Source of the DNA: Sedimenticola sp.
GTDB taxonomy: Bacteria; Pseudomonadota; Gammaproteobacteria; Chromatiales; Chromatiaceae
Reading direction: 5' to 3'
Assembly: GCA_027008705.1 (NCBI GenBank)
Contig: JALVEB010000039.1
Coordinates: forward strand, 1 to 41,282
DNA: 41,282 nt
Both the position numbers and the translations under genes were made by a program. Of this stretch, positions 9,200-16,556 are shown piece after piece; positions within the stretch are counted from its first letter, which is position 1; each line of letters opens with the position of its first letter. Below the pieces are notes generated by a model. The model made no database searches. It worked only from the letters and a program-made list of their open reading frames with translations, and had not been told where the DNA came from.

Positions 9200-9783
9200 G
9201 GCTGTACCTCCAGAGTGATTTCGGCGCGCCCGAGGCCGCGACTACGGTGGGCGCCAACGGCGTCGATCAGGGGCAGGATTTCGCGGATGCGCTCGTCCCA
9301 ATCGTCGGGCGGGGTTTGTCCGGGCACGGGGTCGATACCGGCTTGAAGCATCACGGGGATGGTGACTTCGATGCCGCGCAGGCTGTGGTCGAGAGCGCTG
9401 AGGCTGCGGTATTCGACGGCGGTGTGGTACAAACCGGCATAGAAGGCGGGCGTCAGTGTTCGTCCCTCTCCACTGGCCAGCCAGCGCCGCTGTGGCTCCG
9501 GCAGCTGGGCATCGGAGATACGCAGGCACCCGCGTTGGGAGAGATCACCACCTGCCGGATTACGGCTGCCGAACAGGGTTTTGGCCAAACCCGTGAAGCC
9601 CTCCCAGCCCCAGGCTTCGGCGCGGGCAGCGGCATCGCGCAGCAGCCCCTTGAGATGTCGCCCCGGCAGCAGCGGCAGGCCATCGGGGTCGCGTTGCACC
9701 ACGAAATCATAGACGCTGCCCCCATCGCGGCCGCCACCGGCGTGCCAGTATCCCCTGAGATCGATGGTCAGTTGCGCTTTCAT
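9196..9783 (-). CDS. Csm3-like Cas7 RAMP subunit
   Basis: This 195-residue single-RAMP protein belongs to the Csm3/Cmr4 group. GGSVYDFVVQRDPDGLPLLP carries the likely target-RNA-cleaving aspartate, followed by GRHLKGLLRDAAARAEAWGW. The C-terminus has DAVGAHRSRGLGRAEITLEV, the glycine-rich RNA-binding loop. It overlaps cas10 upstream and csx10 downstream by ATGA, so expression of the three is coupled. It should form one backbone unit next to the Csx10/Cas10 foot. The order Csm3-like then Csx10 with helical tail matches, in unfused form, the Cas7-5-11 fusion known in type III-Dv. Confidence 0.85.
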   Translation of the reverse strand: MKAQLTIDLRGYWHAGGGRDGGSVYDFVVQRDPDGLPLLPGRHLKGLLRDAAARAEAWGWEGFTGLAKTLFGSRNPAGGDLSQRGCLRISDAQLPEPQRRWLASGEGRTLTPAFYAGLYHTAVEYRSLSALDHSLRGIEVTIPVMLQAGIDPVPGQTPPDDWDERIREILPLIDAVGAHRSRGLGRAEITLEVQP

Positions 9784-11402
9784 GCGGCTTGTCCTCTTTG
9801 CATGTTGTCGCCGGATTGGGCGCGCGTCAGGCTGAGCAAGGCCAGCGCATCGCCCAGTGGGCTGCGGCAGATGCCGTTGCCGCTGTTGTCGTAGGGCAGC
9901 AGTGCGTTTTTGGAAATACTGGAGAGCGCGTTCATCAGTTCGTCATATTTTTTCAGGCGTGGTGTTTTGTCCTTGTCGTCCGCCATCAGTCGCCGCCAGC
10001 GGCGGTAGCGTCGTTCGGCCTGAGCCTTGTCGTGGCCCATCAGCGTCATCAACTGGCGTGTCGGGCCGCGCGCCATGTCGTCGGCGCCGAGCGTTCTGGC
10101 CAGTTCGAGCAGGTCGTCGAGGCAGGGCTGTTGCTCTTTGAAGTAGTATACGCCGAGGGTGTCGATGAAGGTTTCGTCGCCGAAGCGGTGCGAGAGAACG
10201 CGTGCGACAATCTGCTCGTAATCGTCCACCAGTGAGCCAGTGATACGGTGGAAGGCGATGGAGGATTCGGGATCGTCCTGGTTCAGCGCCTTGGCCACTT
10301 TTTTCGCTTCGCCGAGCAGATCCTCGGCCAGGTGTATGGCCATGTGGAAGGGCTGGGAGGCGCGCAGGAAAACGAGGCCGAAACCCAGAGTGAGACGCTT
10401 CGGCAGGCCCTCGACGCTATGATCTTCACCAAGTTTTTTGAGTTCCTCGCGACTGGCGCTTTCAAAGGCCTCGGCGAACACCTTGCAGTATTCCATGGCG
10501 AGATCGGCGCGTACGATGACGGTGATGTCGTCCCCACCGAGCAGGATGGGACGGGCTGCCAGGCATTGGCTTCGCTCTTTCTCGCGCACGGGCAGCAGAA
10601 CCTTTTCGGTGGCCTGTTGCGCGGCGCTTTGCGTGGTGGCGGCAACAGCATTGGAAAAAGCGCGGAAAAGTTCGACGAAGCGATTGTCGTCTTCTTTGGC
10701 GGCATCGCGAATGTGCATCAACAACTGCCCCAGGCCATTACCGTCGGCGTGGATCAGCGCCACTGTGCGGTCATCCCCGGCAAAGGGAAAAGCGCCGGTA
10801 TCGCTTTTGCCTTCGAGATCCGTCGGCCAGTCCCGCCACTTCAAATCGGCGTCGGGCGGGGCGAAGCGCTTGAGAAAACCGGCTTTCGACAAATCCGCCA
10901 TCTGCTTCTTGCGGGCGGTGGGGGCATCCATCGGCCCGTCCTTGGCCCGCCATTTCGCATCGATGGCGGCCAGGCCGGTGCGCCGGGATCGGCTGGTCAG
11001 CGGGCTGGCCGGCGGCAGGTTCGGGCGCTTGCGATTGGCGTCGGCGTTCATGGCCCGGCGCGCGGCATCGAAGGCTTCCGCATGGGTGCAGCCTTCGCCC
11101 ATGCCCAGGCTGAAATCCATGCCCGGCGCCCACTGCTGCACCGCCAGGGTCCACAGTCGCAGAAACCGCATCAACTCGTCGCGGTCGTCGCAGAAGGCAT
11201 AAATCGCGCCGCCCGCGCGACGGGAAAATCGAATGGTCTTTCCGTCGCCCATCCCCAGGGCGTTCAGAACATTGTCGAGTAAATTCCCGTCGCCATCGGT
11301 CATCTGATCGAGCAATTCGCTGGCGCCCGCCACGTCGCGCAGCCGTCCGGACGCAAAGAGGTAGGGCTGGATGGAATTGAGTTCAAAAACGAGTGAGTGC
11401 AT
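9780..11402 (-). CDS. cas10: Cas10 (type III-D large subunit, no HD domain, GGDD intact)
   Basis: This 540-residue protein begins directly with the first palm domain (FELNSIQPYLFASGRLRDVA followed by GASELLDQM). The N-terminal HD nuclease of many Cas10 proteins is therefore missing. HADGNGLGQLL lies near residues 215-225. The cyclase motif RPILLGGDDITVIVRADL lies near 283-300 with GGDD intact, so cyclic oligoadenylate synthesis is expected, feeding the CARF-HEPN nuclease gene in this window. A helical C-terminal domain follows. ATG 11402 is preferred over 11408 because GGAGA ends directly at 11409, giving normal spacing only to 11402. The start lies inside the 3' end of the preceding small ORF. 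DNase activity is unlikely without HD. Confidence 0.9.
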   Translation of the reverse strand: MHSLVFELNSIQPYLFASGRLRDVAGASELLDQMTDGDGNLLDNVLNALGMGDGKTIRFSRRAGGAIYAFCDDRDELMRFLRLWTLAVQQWAPGMDFSLGMGEGCTHAEAFDAARRAMNADANRKRPNLPPASPLTSRSRRTGLAAIDAKWRAKDGPMDAPTARKKQMADLSKAGFLKRFAPPDADLKWRDWPTDLEGKSDTGAFPFAGDDRTVALIHADGNGLGQLLMHIRDAAKEDDNRFVELFRAFSNAVAATTQSAAQQATEKVLLPVREKERSQCLAARPILLGGDDITVIVRADLAMEYCKVFAEAFESASREELKKLGEDHSVEGLPKRLTLGFGLVFLRASQPFHMAIHLAEDLLGEAKKVAKALNQDDPESSIAFHRITGSLVDDYEQIVARVLSHRFGDETFIDTLGVYYFKEQQPCLDDLLELARTLGADDMARGPTRQLMTLMGHDKAQAERRYRRWRRLMADDKDKTPRLKKYDELMNALSSISKNALLPYDNSGNGICRSPLGDALALLSLTRAQSGDNMQRGQAA

Positions 11403-11544
11403 TTCCATTCTCCGGTCGGTGGATGTATTGCGTGTAATACCCCGCGAGGGCGAGGTGGCAGCTCGCATCAGTGGGGCCGTCGTTGAGGCTGTGGCGTTCT
11501 TGATCTGATTGCGCTTGAGCGGCGTTTTCACTTTTTCTATTCAT
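11383..11544 (-). CDS. small ORF between regA and cas10, unknown
   Basis: This is a possible 53-residue protein (MNRKSENAAQAQSDQERHSL..., ending ENGNALTRF). An AAAGG ribosome-binding site lies about 8 bases before the ATG and overlaps the regA stop codon; the gap to regA is only 11 bases. The 3' end overlaps the cas10 start by 20 bases. No family is recognised. The N-terminal half is polar and probably disordered; a SCHLALAGYYTQYIH stretch might fold. It may be a real protein linking the two modules, or only a leader that couples cas10 translation to regA. Confidence 0.4.
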   Translation of the reverse strand: MNRKSENAAQAQSDQERHSLNDGPTDASCHLALAGYYTQYIHRPENGNALTRF

Positions 11545-11555
11545 GAGAGCTACCT

Positions 11556-12089
11556 TTATTTCCGTACCGGTTTCTTCGCCAGCTTGCGTTGCAGGGTGCG
11601 GCGGTGCATGCCGAGCTGGCGCGCGGTGGCGGAGATGTTGCCGTGGTTTTCCAGCAGCACGCGTTGCAGGTATTCCCATTCGAGCCGTTTCGGCGACGGC
11701 GAGGTGGCCGGCGGCGGCAGTCGGCTGTCGCCCTGTTCGCTGGCGAAGCCGGTGAGGATCTCATCGGCGCTGGCTGGCTTGGTCAGGTAGTGCATCGCGC
11801 CGAGCTTGATCGCTTCGACCGCGGTGGCGATGCTCGCATAGCCGGTCAGGATCAGGATGCGGGTGTCGGCCGAGCGGGCATGCAGGATGCGGGTCATCTC
11901 GAGGCCGGATTCGTCGCCGATGCGCAGGTCGACGATGGCGTGACTGAAGTCCTGTTCGTCGAGCAATGCAGTGGCGCCGGCGATGTCCAGCGCATGCCGG
12001 GTGGCGAAACCGCGACGCGTCATCGCGCGTGCCAGCACCTCGCAGTAGGCCGGGTCGTCGTCGACGATCAGCAGGCGTCGATCGCTCAT
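11556..12089 (-). CDS. regA: RegA/PrrA/RoxR-family redox response regulator
   Basis: This 177-residue protein has an N-terminal receiver domain: RRLLIVDDDPAYCEVLARAM gives the acidic pocket, AIVDLRIGDESGLEMTRIL the phosphoacceptor aspartate near residue 53, LILTGYASIATAVEAIKLGA the conserved threonine, and YLTKPA the lysine. A proline linker (LPPPATSPSP) follows. The C-terminal Fis-type helix-turn-helix (ENHGNISATARQLGMHRRTL) is the near-invariant DNA-binding helix of the RegA/PrrA/ActR/RoxR family. The start overlaps the regB stop as ATGA. In known bacteria RegA controls respiration, photosynthesis and carbon or nitrogen fixation genes. Here it is followed after 11 bases by a small ORF and then cas10, so it is probably on the same transcript as the CRISPR effector genes. 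Confidence 0.93.
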   Translation of the reverse strand: MSDRRLLIVDDDPAYCEVLARAMTRRGFATRHALDIAGATALLDEQDFSHAIVDLRIGDESGLEMTRILHARSADTRILILTGYASIATAVEAIKLGAMHYLTKPASADEILTGFASEQGDSRLPPPATSPSPKRLEWEYLQRVLLENHGNISATARQLGMHRRTLQRKLAKKPVRK

Positions 12090-13342
12090 TCGTCCTCCAC
12101 CAGTGGGATCTCGATCTCGGTGCGCGTGCCGCCGTGATCGCGCGTTATCAGGCGTGCCTCGCCGCCGATCCGGCGGAGGGTCGCGTGGGCGAGGAACAGG
12201 CCCAGCCCGAGCCCTTGCTTCGATGGGCCACCGCCCGCGAGGATACCCGGCCCACGGTCGCTCACGCAAAGCCACAGCCGCCCGCCCTTGCGCGCGGCGC
12301 GCAGCTCGATCGATTTCGGCGATGCCTCGGCGGCGTTGTCGAGGATGTTGCGCAGCGCCTGACGCAAGGTCTCGTCGCCGAGCAGGCGGGCCTGTTTTAG
12401 ATCCTCGATGCGCACGCGCGGATGCGTACCGGGATGTCGTCGTCGCCAGTCGGCGACCAGTTGTTCGACGAAATCCACGGCCGGCATCACCCGTCCGGCG
12501 CTGGCCTGTCCCTCGCCCTGGGAGGAAGCCGCGAGCACCGACAGCGAGTGTTTGCAACGTCGCACTTGCCGCCGGATCTGATCGAGCAGCGCGTGGATCC
12601 CGGAGGACGCACTGGCCGTCAGTTCCTCGCCGATCTCGTCGGCAAGCAGGCCGATCGTCGCCAGCGGGGTGCCGAGTTCATGCGCGGCGCCGGCCGCCAG
12701 GGCGCCGAGCGCGACGATGCGTTCGTCACGCAGGGCCTGTTCGCGCGCCCGGGCCAGCGCGCGGTCGCGCTCGCGCAGCTCGCTGGCGAGACGACCGATG
12801 AAATAGGCGATCAACACCGCGCTGAGCACGAAGCCGACCCACATGCCGTACACATGCAGGCTGAAGCCGCTCATCTGGTGGCCGACGGGACTGCCCGGCA
12901 AGGGCCGATAGAAGAACATCAGCAGCGAATAGCAGGTCACGGTCAGCGCGACCATGAACCAGGCATAGCGTTGCGGCAATGCGGTGGCGGTGATGACCAG
13001 CGGAAACAGGTAGATCCAGATGAACGGGTTGGTCGCGCCGCCGGTATAAAAGAACACCACCGTCAGCGCCAGAATGTCCGGCAGCATCCGGGCGAAGAAG
13101 CCGAGCGGGCGGATCGGCCGGCGGGCGCGCAGGCGTCGCCAGCTCCAGGCGTTATACAGCGCCAGCGCGAGCAGGGTCGCGGCCAGCGGCGCGAGCGGCA
13201 GCGGGTAGCCCAAGCCCCACACCAGCGTCGCGAGAGCGCCGGCCTGCAACAGGATCTCGATGTTGCGCAGCCGCGCCAGCTCGCGCAACCCGCCGTCCAG
13301 CGTGTGCGCCGCGAGTTCTTCGATCGGTTGCTTGTCGTTCAT
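12086..13342 (-). CDS. regB: RegB/PrrB/RoxS-family redox-sensing histidine kinase
   Basis: This 418-residue inner-membrane kinase has six likely transmembrane segments in the first ~190 residues. Between TM3 and TM4 lies GGATNPF (near residues 100-106), the GGxxNPF heptapeptide that binds ubiquinone in RegB. The H-box GAAHELGTPLATIGLLADEI places the phosphorylated histidine near 221. A cysteine in RRQVRRCKHSL (near 263) matches the redox-active cysteine of RegB. The ATPase domain has NILDNAAEASP (N box) and GPGILAGG and GLGLGLFLAH (G boxes). Thus both known redox inputs, quinone pool and thiol, look intact. The N-terminal extension beyond 13342 is non-coding. It is divergent from the TonB-dependent receptor gene, with 148 bases between. 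Confidence 0.93.
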   Translation of the reverse strand: MNDKQPIEELAAHTLDGGLRELARLRNIEILLQAGALATLVWGLGYPLPLAPLAATLLALALYNAWSWRRLRARRPIRPLGFFARMLPDILALTVVFFYTGGATNPFIWIYLFPLVITATALPQRYAWFMVALTVTCYSLLMFFYRPLPGSPVGHQMSGFSLHVYGMWVGFVLSAVLIAYFIGRLASELRERDRALARAREQALRDERIVALGALAAGAAHELGTPLATIGLLADEIGEELTASASSGIHALLDQIRRQVRRCKHSLSVLAASSQGEGQASAGRVMPAVDFVEQLVADWRRRHPGTHPRVRIEDLKQARLLGDETLRQALRNILDNAAEASPKSIELRAARKGGRLWLCVSDRGPGILAGGGPSKQGLGLGLFLAHATLRRIGGEARLITRDHGGTRTEIEIPLVEDE

Positions 13343-13490
13343 GGGTGACGAGTGTATCTCCGAATCGCGCTGGCATGGCCTGCGACAAAATGTCACATTC
13401 CCGCCAGCGTCCCCCGCCCATAGAATACCGGCAAATCTCGTGAATCGCCGACCCCGGGTTCGGTGTCGACAAATAAAGAGGCTGGTTGTC
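13343..13490. promoter_or_regulatory. divergent promoter region of regB and the TonB-dependent receptor
   Basis: This 148-base gap separates two divergent genes, so it must hold both promoters, including the one that would drive regB, regA and the downstream cas genes. An AAAGAGG ribosome-binding site for the receptor lies at about 13475-13481. I see no convincing -35/-10 pair and no clear RegA-type inverted site by eye. Autoregulation by RegA is likely from the family but unproven here. Confidence 0.5.
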
Positions 13491-15644
13491 ATGCAAAGCC
13501 GTTCGATCCCGCTGTTCACCCTCTGCGGCCTGGCCGCCATCGCCGGCGCGCGCGCGGGCGAGACCTTGCCGACCCTGGAAGTGGAAGGCCGGGCCGAGCC
13601 GGATTTCAGCGTGCATCGCGTGGTCGCCGGCGAGCGGGCGGCGGCCCCGGCCGACAGTGCCGAGCTGGTGCGCAAGGCGCCCGGCGCCAATGTCAACCGC
13701 AATGGCGCCTTGACCGGCATCGTGCAGTACCGTGGCATGTTCGGCGCGCGGGTCAATGTGCGCATCGACGGACTCAACATCGCTCCTGCCGGACCCAACT
13801 GGATGGATCCGCCGCTGAGCAACCTGCCGACCCAGTTTCTCGATACCCTCACCGTGGTGCGCGGGGTTTCGCCGGTCAGCGCCGGAGCCGAGACCATCGG
13901 CGGCACGGTGCGCGCGCGCAGCCGGCGCATCGACTTCGGCGACAACGACCAGACGCGCTTTCAGGGCGAGCTCCAGGGCGGCTACGCCTCGGCCAACGAC
14001 GCTGGCTCGGCCGGATTGTTGCTCGGTGCCGCCGACCGCCGTCAGCGCTTCCAGTTGGAAGGCAGTTGGGACGATGCCGACGATCTGCGCGCCGGCGGCG
14101 GCGACGAGCTGATCCCGTCCGGCTACCGGCGCAAGAGCTGGGCGCTGGACTACGGGCGGCGTCTGGCCGGTCAAACCCTCGATGTCCGCTATCAGCACAA
14201 CCGCGTCGACGATGCCGGCACGCCGGCCTTGCCGATGGATATCGTCTTCCTCGACGGCGATCTGTTCGGCCTCGAATACCAGGGGCGGCTCGGCGCGCTG
14301 GAACTCGAGGGTCGGCTGCATTACCAGTCCACCGATCACCGCATGGACAACTACAGCCAGCGCCGGGCCCCGCGCATGGCCAGCGGCATGGCGATGCGCC
14401 GTTTCGCGGTGACTGACTCCAACGATTGGGCCTGGGATCTGCGCGCCGCGATGGCCTTGGGTGGGGGGGAGTTCAGTTTCGGCGTGGATGGCTGGCTGGC
14501 CCGGCACAATGCCGATGTCTTCAGCCCCGACCGCGCGGCTTTTCATATCGAGAACTACCATGCCATCGAGCGCGATCGTATCGGTCTGTTCGGCGAATGG
14601 GAAGGGGATCTCGGCGCTGGTTGGGGTCTGCTCGCCGGGCTGCGCTACACCCATGTGCACAGCGATGCCGGCGAGGTTTCGGCGAACGGCCTGGGGATGA
14701 CTCAGGCGCTGGCCGAGCGTCTGGTGGAAACCTTCAATGGTCGGGATCGCGCGCGCAACGACGATTTCGTCGATCTCTCCGCGATCCTGAGCCGCGCCTT
14801 TTCCGATCAGCTGACGCTGGAGTTCGGTCTCGGCATCAAGCATCGCGCGCCGAGTTACCAGGAGCGCTACCTGTGGTTGCCGCTGGAATCGACCGCCGGC
14901 TTGGCCGACCGGCGCACCTATATCGGCGATCCGGAGCTCGATCCGGAAACCGCCTATCATCTCGACCTGGGCCTGGAATGGCGTAGCCATGCGGCCTATC
15001 TGACCCCGCGTATCTTCTATAAGCGCGTCGACGACTACATTCAAGGCACGCCGCTGAACAGCGGTGACGCACTTGCCTATCGTCGTCGTGTTGTCGGCAT
15101 GTTGAAGGGGCCGGGTTTCTGTACCGCCAATCCGGGCGCGCCGCTGTGCGTGCCACTGCGGTTCAGCAATGTCGACGCGGAATTCTATGGGTTCGACGCC
15201 GGCTTCGGCATGCGATTCGACCCGCATTGGTCCATCGATGGCAGCATCAGCTATGTGCGTGGCAAGCGCCGTGATATCAGCGACGATCTGTATCGCGTTG
15301 CCCCCCTCAACGGTACGCTCGCGCTGACCTATCGCCGCAACCGCTGGTCGTTGACCGGCGAAGGCGTGTTCTACGCGGCGCAGAACGATGTTTCCCGGAC
15401 CAATGCGGAGCAGGCGACGCCAGGGTATGGCATCGTGAATCTCCACGGCAGTTACCGGATGGGCCGGGATCTGTTGCTGTATGCCGGCGTCGACAATCTT
15501 TTCGACCGCTTCTACCATGACCATCTGGCCGGCTATAACCGGGTGGCGGCAAGCGCCGATGGGCGCGCCGCCGATCTGGCTGTCGGCGAGCGCCTGCCCG
15601 GCGCCGGGCGCAGCCTGTTCGTGCGCGCGGTATTGAGCTTCTGA
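13491..15644 (+). CDS. TonB-dependent outer-membrane receptor
   Basis: This 717-residue protein has a signal peptide (MQSRSIPLFTLCGLAAIAGA), a TonB-box-like segment (ETLPTLEVEG) and a plug domain (GIVQYRGMFGARVNVRIDGL, then APAGPNWMDPPLSNLPTQFL and VVRGVSPVSAGAETIGG). A beta-barrel of about 22 strands follows. A TonB-dependent C-terminal signature (NLFDRFYHDHL, then RSLFVRAVLSF with terminal Phe) is present. The plug motif resembles putative metal (copper-type) receptors, but no Met/His-rich ligand cluster is evident, so the substrate is left open. ATG 13491 is chosen for the signal peptide and the AAAGAGG upstream. exbB, exbD and tonB follow at once, so this is a self-contained uptake unit. 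Confidence 0.9.
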   Translation: MQSRSIPLFTLCGLAAIAGARAGETLPTLEVEGRAEPDFSVHRVVAGERAAAPADSAELVRKAPGANVNRNGALTGIVQYRGMFGARVNVRIDGLNIAPAGPNWMDPPLSNLPTQFLDTLTVVRGVSPVSAGAETIGGTVRARSRRIDFGDNDQTRFQGELQGGYASANDAGSAGLLLGAADRRQRFQLEGSWDDADDLRAGGGDELIPSGYRRKSWALDYGRRLAGQTLDVRYQHNRVDDAGTPALPMDIVFLDGDLFGLEYQGRLGALELEGRLHYQSTDHRMDNYSQRRAPRMASGMAMRRFAVTDSNDWAWDLRAAMALGGGEFSFGVDGWLARHNADVFSPDRAAFHIENYHAIERDRIGLFGEWEGDLGAGWGLLAGLRYTHVHSDAGEVSANGLGMTQALAERLVETFNGRDRARNDDFVDLSAILSRAFSDQLTLEFGLGIKHRAPSYQERYLWLPLESTAGLADRRTYIGDPELDPETAYHLDLGLEWRSHAAYLTPRIFYKRVDDYIQGTPLNSGDALAYRRRVVGMLKGPGFCTANPGAPLCVPLRFSNVDAEFYGFDAGFGMRFDPHWSIDGSISYVRGKRRDISDDLYRVAPLNGTLALTYRRNRWSLTGEGVFYAAQNDVSRTNAEQATPGYGIVNLHGSYRMGRDLLLYAGVDNLFDRFYHDHLAGYNRVAASADGRAADLAVGERLPGAGRSLFVRAVLSF

Positions 15645-15662
15645 CTCGCGCAGTGACACCCT

Positions 15663-15683
15663 CCCGCGTTATGCGGGCGGTTT
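15663..15683 (+). terminator. possible weak terminator after the receptor gene
   Basis: CCCGC-GTTAT-GCGGG forms a five-base-pair hairpin followed by CGGTTTCTT, 18 bases after the receptor stop. The T-rich tail is broken, so it may only attenuate transcription into exbB-exbD-tonB. Confidence 0.4.
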
Positions 15684-15753
15684 CTTGCCGCCGTCCGATG
15701 CTCCCGAGCCGGCAGACTGCTAGAATCCCACGCCTTGAGAAGTGGAACGAGCG

Positions 15754-16176
15754 ATGGAATTCCTGAAGCACAACCTCGACTACCTGGTGCTCGGCACGCT
15801 CGGCCTGATGAGCGTGGTGATGCTGACCTTCGTGTTCGAACGCTATCTCTATTTCTGGCGCGTGCGCCTGGAGGAGATTCCCAACCGCGATCGCCTGTTC
15901 ATTGTCCTGACCCGTCACCTGACGGTAATCTCGACGATCGGCGTCAATGCCCCCTACGTCGGCCTGCTCGGCACCGTGCTCGGCATCCTGATCACCTTCT
16001 ACGACCTGGGTCAGGGCGGCGCGATCGACACCAAGGCGATCATGCTCGGCCTGGCACTGGCGTTGAAGGCCACCGCCGCCGGCCTGGTCGTCGCGATCCC
16101 GTCGATCATGTTTTATAACGCCCTGATGCGTCGCGTCGATGTGCTCACCGCGCGCTGGAATGAGCTCCAGCGATGA
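15754..16176 (+). CDS. exbB: ExbB, short group-2 type
   Basis: This 140-residue membrane protein is much shorter than the usual ExbB (~230-240) but normal for the short group-2 ExbB. TM1 is in residues 8-28 (LVLGTLGLMSVVMLTFVFER). The conserved TM2-TM3 core reads TIGVNAPYVGLLGTVLGILI, then ALALKATAAGLVVAIPSIMF, with the T and A residues that face the ExbD helix. With ExbD it forms the proton channel that energises TonB. A GTG at 15742 could give four more residues; ATG 15754 is preferred. The stop overlaps the exbD start (ATGA). Confidence 0.9.
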   Translation: MEFLKHNLDYLVLGTLGLMSVVMLTFVFERYLYFWRVRLEEIPNRDRLFIVLTRHLTVISTIGVNAPYVGLLGTVLGILITFYDLGQGGAIDTKAIMLGLALALKATAAGLVVAIPSIMFYNALMRRVDVLTARWNELQR

Positions 16177-16550
16177 AACGTTTCGACCAGATCAACGTGA
16201 TCCCGTTCATCGACATCATGTTGGTGCTGCTGGCCATCGTCCTGACCACCGCGACCTTTATCGCCAACGGCACCATCCCATTGGCGCTGCCGAAGACCGG
16301 CGATCGCTTGGAGCATCCCGCGGGCGCGCCACGTGAGATTGTCGTGACCCGCGGCGGCGAACTCTTCCTGGATGGCCAGGCGACCACGCTGGACGAACTC
16401 ACCGCGGCGCTTTCCGATGTTCCACGCGACACTCCATTGACCTTGAAGGTCGACGCCAACGCGCCGTTCCAGGCCTTCATCACCGTGATCAACCGGCTGA
16501 AGGCGACGCACTTCGCGCGCGTTTCGATCGTTGCCGAAGAGTCCGGTTGA
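16173..16550 (+). CDS. exbD: ExbD
   Basis: This 125-residue protein has one TM helix near the N-terminus. INVIPFIDIMLVLLAIVLTT carries the essential proton-binding aspartate (D-I-M-L-V-L-L). The periplasmic domain ends with VINRLKATHFARVSIVAEES. Start and spacing are fixed by the ATGA overlap with exbB. It works with ExbB and TonB to drive the receptor encoded just upstream. Confidence 0.93.
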   Translation: MKRFDQINVIPFIDIMLVLLAIVLTTATFIANGTIPLALPKTGDRLEHPAGAPREIVVTRGGELFLDGQATTLDELTAALSDVPRDTPLTLKVDANAPFQAFITVINRLKATHFARVSIVAEESG

Positions 16551-16556
16551 GGGGGA

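Noticed and set aside
14463-14469. G7 run in the receptor gene as phase-variation tract
   Set aside because: Seven G in high-GC coding sequence is not unusual, unlike the G8 runs in the AT-richer island.
13152-15659. 835-codon minus-strand frame opposite the TonB-dependent receptor
   Set aside because: Low-complexity translation without domains; the plus strand encodes a complete receptor with signal peptide and C-terminal Phe.
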